A stretch of 52,191 nt of DNA, taken from positions 1-52,191 of the forward strand of contig CALJUR010000084.1 in NCBI GenBank assembly GCA_937975765.1, read 5' to 3'. A model generated the notes under the pieces. It saw nothing but the letters and a program-made list of their open reading frames with translations, was not told where the DNA came from and ran no database searches. This document shows, one piece after another, positions 49,318 through 52,191 of the stretch. The stretch comes from an uncultured Myxococcales bacterium (GTDB taxonomy: Bacteria > Myxococcota_A > UBA9042 > DTJE01). Numbering within the stretch: position 1 is the stretch's first letter; every line of letters starts with the position of its first letter. The position numbers and the translations under genes are program-made.

Positions 49318-50685
49318 CTACTTCAGGCCGTACCGGTCCATCCAGCGATAGACCTGGCGGCGGTCCTTGCCCAGGCGCCGCGCGACCTCCGACACGTTCC
49401 CGCCGCAATCGCGAAAGACCGCCGTGAACGCGTCGCGCGACGGCGCGGGATCGGGGGCGCAGGCCACCGGCTGCGCGATCGTGTCCGAGGAGTCGTCGGG
49501 CGCCGGCGCCTGACGACCCGCCGGGATCATCCGGGAGGGGGGCGATTCGACCGGGCGACGGGTCACGCGACCGCGGATCGCGTCCGGCAGCACGCCCAGG
49601 GGCAGCGGCACGCCCGCGGGGGCGTCGGTCACGGCCGCGTCCATGACCGCCAGCAGTTCGCGCACGTTGAACGGCCAGTCGTGCACCGCCAGCGCCTCCG
49701 CCGCGTCGGCCGACAGGCCGGGATGGCCCGCGGGCAGCCGCGACCGGGCGATCTCCAGCGCGTCCTCGGGCCGCTTGCGCAGCGGCGGCAGCACCACCAC
49801 CCGCTGGGCCAGACGGGCGTACAGGTCCCCGCGCAGCCGCCCGGATTGCAGCCGCGACTCGAGATCCTGGTTGGTCGCGGCGACCACCCGCACGTCCACG
49901 ATCGCCGCGTCCGGCTCGCCGACGGTGGCCAGTTCACCCGACTCCAGGAACCGCAGCAGCTTGGCCTGCGACTCGTCCGGCAGCTCGGCGACCTCGTCCA
50001 GGAACAGCGTGCCGCCCGCCGCCGCCTTCGCGTGGCCGCCGAAGTCCTTCGTGGCGCCCGTGAACGCCCCCTTCCGGTGCCCGAAGAAGGCGCTCTCGAA
50101 CAGGCCCGCGGACACGGCGGCGCAGTTCACCGCCACGAAGCGCCCGCGACGGCCCGAGCACCGGTGCAGGTACCGTGCAAACACCTCCTTGCCCGTCCCG
50201 GTCTCGCCGCGCAGCAGCACCGTCGCGGGGGTGGGCGCGATGCGGCGGCAGGCCTCCTCGACCTGGCGCAGCGCCGGCGAACTCCCCGCGAACGGCAGAC
50301 CGGGCGGCATCGGAGGCGGCGCGTCCACGCCCACCTCGCGCACGACCAGCAGCGTTCCCCCCAGGCGCAGCACCGAGCCGTCCGGCAGCACCGAGGCGGG
50401 GACCTTCCGGCCGTCCACGAAGACGCCGTTCTTGCTGCCGAGGTCGGTGACGACGAACCCGCCTTCCGCGCGGGGGTCCAGCCGCGCGTGGGCCCGGGAG
50501 ACCAGCGGATCCTCCAGCACGAGGTCCGCACCGTCGTCCACGGACCGCCCGAGGACCCTCGCGCCGGACAGGATCGTGCAGGCGGAGTGCCCGCGCGGCA
50601 CCGGGGGGTGGACCTGGACCAGTTGCACCACCTTGCGGGACGCGCGATCGGTCAGGTCCATCGTCCGTGTGGGTCGCCGCTTCAT
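49318..50685 (-). CDS. FHA-domain sigma-54-dependent transcriptional activator
   Basis: 455 aa from ATG at 50685. The N-terminal FHA domain (about 45-110; VLGRSVDDGADLVLEDPLVSRAHARL, TDLGSKNGVFVDG) binds phosphothreonine, so control by a Ser/Thr kinase is likely. The AAA+ domain has GETGTGKEVFARYLH (Walker A), HRKGAFTGATKD (intact sigma-54 loop), GGTLFLDEVAELP (Walker B) and LRKRPEDALEI. The Fis-type HTH is at the end (GGNVSEVARRLGKDRRQVYRWMDRYGL). Such FHA activators are common in myxobacteria. It is divergent from a Cys-rich lipoprotein gene that has a sigma-54 promoter; a Ser/Thr kinase is at 7495-8811. Confidence 0.94.
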   Translation of the reverse strand: MKRRPTRTMDLTDRASRKVVQLVQVHPPVPRGHSACTILSGARVLGRSVDDGADLVLEDPLVSRAHARLDPRAEGGFVVTDLGSKNGVFVDGRKVPASVLPDGSVLRLGGTLLVVREVGVDAPPPMPPGLPFAGSSPALRQVEEACRRIAPTPATVLLRGETGTGKEVFARYLHRCSGRRGRFVAVNCAAVSAGLFESAFFGHRKGAFTGATKDFGGHAKAAAGGTLFLDEVAELPDESQAKLLRFLESGELATVGEPDAAIVDVRVVAATNQDLESRLQSGRLRGDLYARLAQRVVVLPPLRKRPEDALEIARSRLPAGHPGLSADAAEALAVHDWPFNVRELLAVMDAAVTDAPAGVPLPLGVLPDAIRGRVTRRPVESPPSRMIPAGRQAPAPDDSSDTIAQPVACAPDPAPSRDAFTAVFRDCGGNVSEVARRLGKDRRQVYRWMDRYGLK

Positions 50686-50753
50686 TCCCTGCCCCCGGCC
50701 GGGAAGGATAGCACGTCCCGCACCGCGGCCGGCCGTCCCTCCGGATGCCGGGT

Positions 50754-50807
50754 GGGACACCCCGACCCTGTCCCGGGACACCCCCCCCGTGTCCCACCCC
50801 GTGTCCC
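50754..50807 (+). promoter_or_regulatory. Candidate upstream activator sites (TGTCCC/GGGACA cluster)
   Basis: GGGACAC (50754-50760), the perfect palindrome TGTCCCGGGACA (50769-50780) and two direct GTGTCCC units 12 bases apart (50789, 50801). Placed about 85-140 bases upstream of the sigma-54 promoter, the usual position for enhancer binding proteins. The activator gene is divergent from here, so autoregulation is possible. Confidence 0.55.
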
Positions 50808-50889
50808 GCCCCCCGCCGGCCTCGGGGCACGCGGCCGGGCAGGACCCAACCACCCTGGAACATTACACTTCCTGGCGAGTTCACGGTGC

Positions 50890-50905
50890 TGGCACGGCCC
50901 CTGCA
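50890..50905 (+). promoter_or_regulatory. Sigma-54 promoter of the terminal lipoprotein gene
   Basis: TGGCACGGCCCCTGCA has GG and GC 12 bases apart start to start and matches the TGGCAC-N5-TTGCA consensus with one mismatch (C for the first T). It lies 37 bases before the start codon. An FHA-type sigma-54 activator is encoded divergently. Confidence 0.7.
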
Positions 50906-50942
50906 AAGAAGGGAGCGGCGTCCGAATGGAGGGAGACGAACC

Positions 50943-52191
50943 ATGCGATGCGACCCGAGAACGACCCTGGGAACCTGCCTGATCCTCGTCGCCGGCCTGT
51001 GCGCCTGCGACCCCGACCCCGGCAGCATCGACCTGGCCGGCCTGGAACTGTTCCCGGCCGATGCCGCCACCGAGCTGTCGTCCGACCTGCCCGACGAGGC
51101 GGAGGTCCCGGCAGACGCGCCGCAGCCCGACGCCGATGTCGCGGTCGCCGATGCGGTGCCCGACACCGCGCCTGACGCGGTGATCCCGCCCGAGTGCACG
51201 AAGGACCTGAACCCGACGTGCGAACCGCGCACCTGCAAGCTGCCCGACGACACCGCCGGCCAGTGCGCGAGGGACGCCGCCGGAGGCTGCGGCTGCGCGC
51301 CCGTCCCCGACCCCTGCGCCAAGGGCCTCAACCCGCAGTGCCTGCCCAGCGACTGCATGCTGCCGGATGCGTCCCTCGGCCGGTGCGGGCTGGATGCGGA
51401 CGGGATCTGCGACTGCCAGCCGGCCACCGTCGAGGACCCCTGCACGAAGGACCTGAACCCGACCTGCGAACCGAAGGAATGCCCGCTGGACGACGGCACC
51501 ACCGGCCTGTGCCGCTTCGACGCGGTCGGCGTCTGCGGGTGCACGCCGCGGGTCGTCCCGGACGACCCGTGCGACAAGGATCTGAACCCCCAGTGCACCC
51601 CGCAGGGCTGCGACGACGGTTCGCCCCTGACGGTCAACGACCGTTGCCGCTGGGTCGAGAACGCCGCGGGGGCCGAGACCTGCCAGTGTTCGGGCGACCT
51701 GGTGCCCGACGACCCCTGCCTCCCGCTGTTCAACCCCGAGTGCAAGCCGACCGAGTGCAAGCAGGCGACCGGCGCGCCCGGCCGGTGCCAGAAGGACCCG
51801 GCGATCGGCTGCGGCTGCCTGCCCGAGGTCGTGCCCGTGGACCCCTGCGGCAAGGACCTCAACCCCTCCTGCGAGGAGAAGGAGTGCCCGCTGCCCGACG
51901 GCTCGGTCGGCCTCTGCCGCTACGACGCGGACAAGGTCTGCGGCTGCGTCCCCGTCGTGTTCCCCACCGACCCCTGCGGCCGGGAACTGAACCCCGAGTG
52001 CAAGGCCGCGCTGTGCGACGACGGCAACCCCGTCACCATCAAGGACCAGTGCCGCTGGGTGACGAACGCCGCCGGCTGGGAGTACTGCGACTGCGTCGGC
52101 GAGTTCGTGCCCGAGAATCCGTGCGGCCGGGAACTGAACCCCGAGTGCAAGCCGACCGAGTGCAAGCAGGCGACCGGCGCGCCCGGCCGGT
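50943..52191 (+). CDS. Repetitive Cys-rich lipoprotein (3' end beyond the window)
   Basis: At least 416 codons from ATG at 50943 with GGGAGA upstream; no stop before the window ends. Lipoprotein signal (lipobox LCAC near residue 22), an Asp/Ala/Pro linker with alternating D-A-P, then about eight Cys-rich units of 40-49 aa. Each starts C.K.LNP.C.P..C and ends C.C.P..V with a central CR.D/CRWV segment. Units 3-5 repeat as a block in units 6-8 with a 405-base period. Not a recognised family; disulfide-rich surface modules are inferred. A sigma-54 promoter and a clustered activator site precede it, so expression is probably conditional. Confidence 0.85.
   Translation, partial: MRCDPRTTLGTCLILVAGLCACDPDPGSIDLAGLELFPADAATELSSDLPDEAEVPADAPQPDADVAVADAVPDTAPDAVIPPECTKDLNPTCEPRTCKLPDDTAGQCARDAAGGCGCAPVPDPCAKGLNPQCLPSDCMLPDASLGRCGLDADGICDCQPATVEDPCTKDLNPTCEPKECPLDDGTTGLCRFDAVGVCGCTPRVVPDDPCDKDLNPQCTPQGCDDGSPLTVNDRCRWVENAAGAETCQCSGDLVPDDPCLPLFNPECKPTECKQATGAPGRCQKDPAIGCGCLPEVVPVDPCGKDLNPSCEEKECPLPDGSVGLCRYDADKVCGCVPVVFPTDPCGRELNPECKAALCDDGNPVTIKDQCRWVTNAAGWEYCDCVGEFVPENPCGRELNPECKPTECKQATGAPGR
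51441..52191 (+). repeat. 405-bp higher-order repeat in the terminal lipoprotein gene
   Basis: Block one is 51441-51845; block two starts at 51846 and runs past the window. Each block has three different Cys-rich units (135 codons). The stretch 51732-51786 is identical to 52137-52191, the last 55 bases of the window. Confidence 0.85.

Overview
The window is very G+C-rich bacterial DNA with tightly packed genes on both strands. The gene content suggests an uncultured member of the Myxococcota or a related 'deltaproteobacterial' lineage. Pointers are secreted lipoproteins with acidic/Ala/Pro linkers, several classes of Cys-rich repeat (DUF4215-like, CGxDGCGGxCG-type, MopE-type), Gly-Cys + transmembrane + Arg C-terminal tails resembling MYXO-CTERM, a bacterial Ser/Thr kinase and an FHA-type sigma-54 activator. 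The lineage is an inference from style; no rRNA or tRNA gene was seen.

Layout. 1-5671: tail of an unknown gene, a giant Cys-rich lipoprotein and a GH84 lipoprotein. 5706-6565: a RAYT transposase between inverted repeat arms. 6570-8811: DUF486 membrane protein, small Cys-rich lipoprotein and Ser/Thr kinase. 8862-12465: dnaN-recF-murA, where MurA has Asp in place of the catalytic Cys. 12530-14811: feoAB behind a promoter that overlaps a Fur-like site. 14807-15102: a dense cluster of repeats. 15079-25024 (minus strand): GT39 transferase, gcvPB, a parvulin-type foldase, a FadL porin paired with a lipase-like lipoprotein, a KH protein and rpsT. 25163-28944 (minus): a 69-aa protein, a Cys-rich anchored protein and the rplU-rpmA-obg operon. 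29176-34233 (plus): a metallothionein-like secreted protein, a two-component pair (histidine kinase + sigma-54 activator) and hflX. 34330-36198: N-acetylmuramoyl-L-alanine amidase and divergent lepB. 36460-41463: membrane glycosyltransferase-like protein, VOC protein and M6 metalloprotease. 41513-44822 (minus): B12-radical SAM protein, OmpR-type regulator and its histidine kinase. 45012-50685 (minus): MopE-like lipoprotein, large membrane protein and FHA-sigma-54 activator. 50943-end: a repetitive Cys-rich lipoprotein running off the window.

Three things stand out. First, two dispersed repeat families are present. Family A shares its inverted arms and subterminal motifs with the RAYT element and occurs at three other loci. 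Family B is a GC-rich inverted repeat beginning TGTAGGGCGGGG. Copies of both families sit exactly at gene 3' ends and often supply the stop codon. Second, the last intergenic region holds a near-perfect sigma-54 promoter plus an upstream cluster of TGTCCC/GGGACA half-sites, between a divergent FHA-type sigma-54 activator and a repetitive Cys-rich lipoprotein. It looks like a self-contained regulatory module for a surface protein. Third, much of the coding capacity goes to lipid-anchored or C-terminally anchored Cys-rich surface proteins.

No gene-free stretch exceeds about 270 bases. Domain names come from motif recognition by eye, not from database searches.
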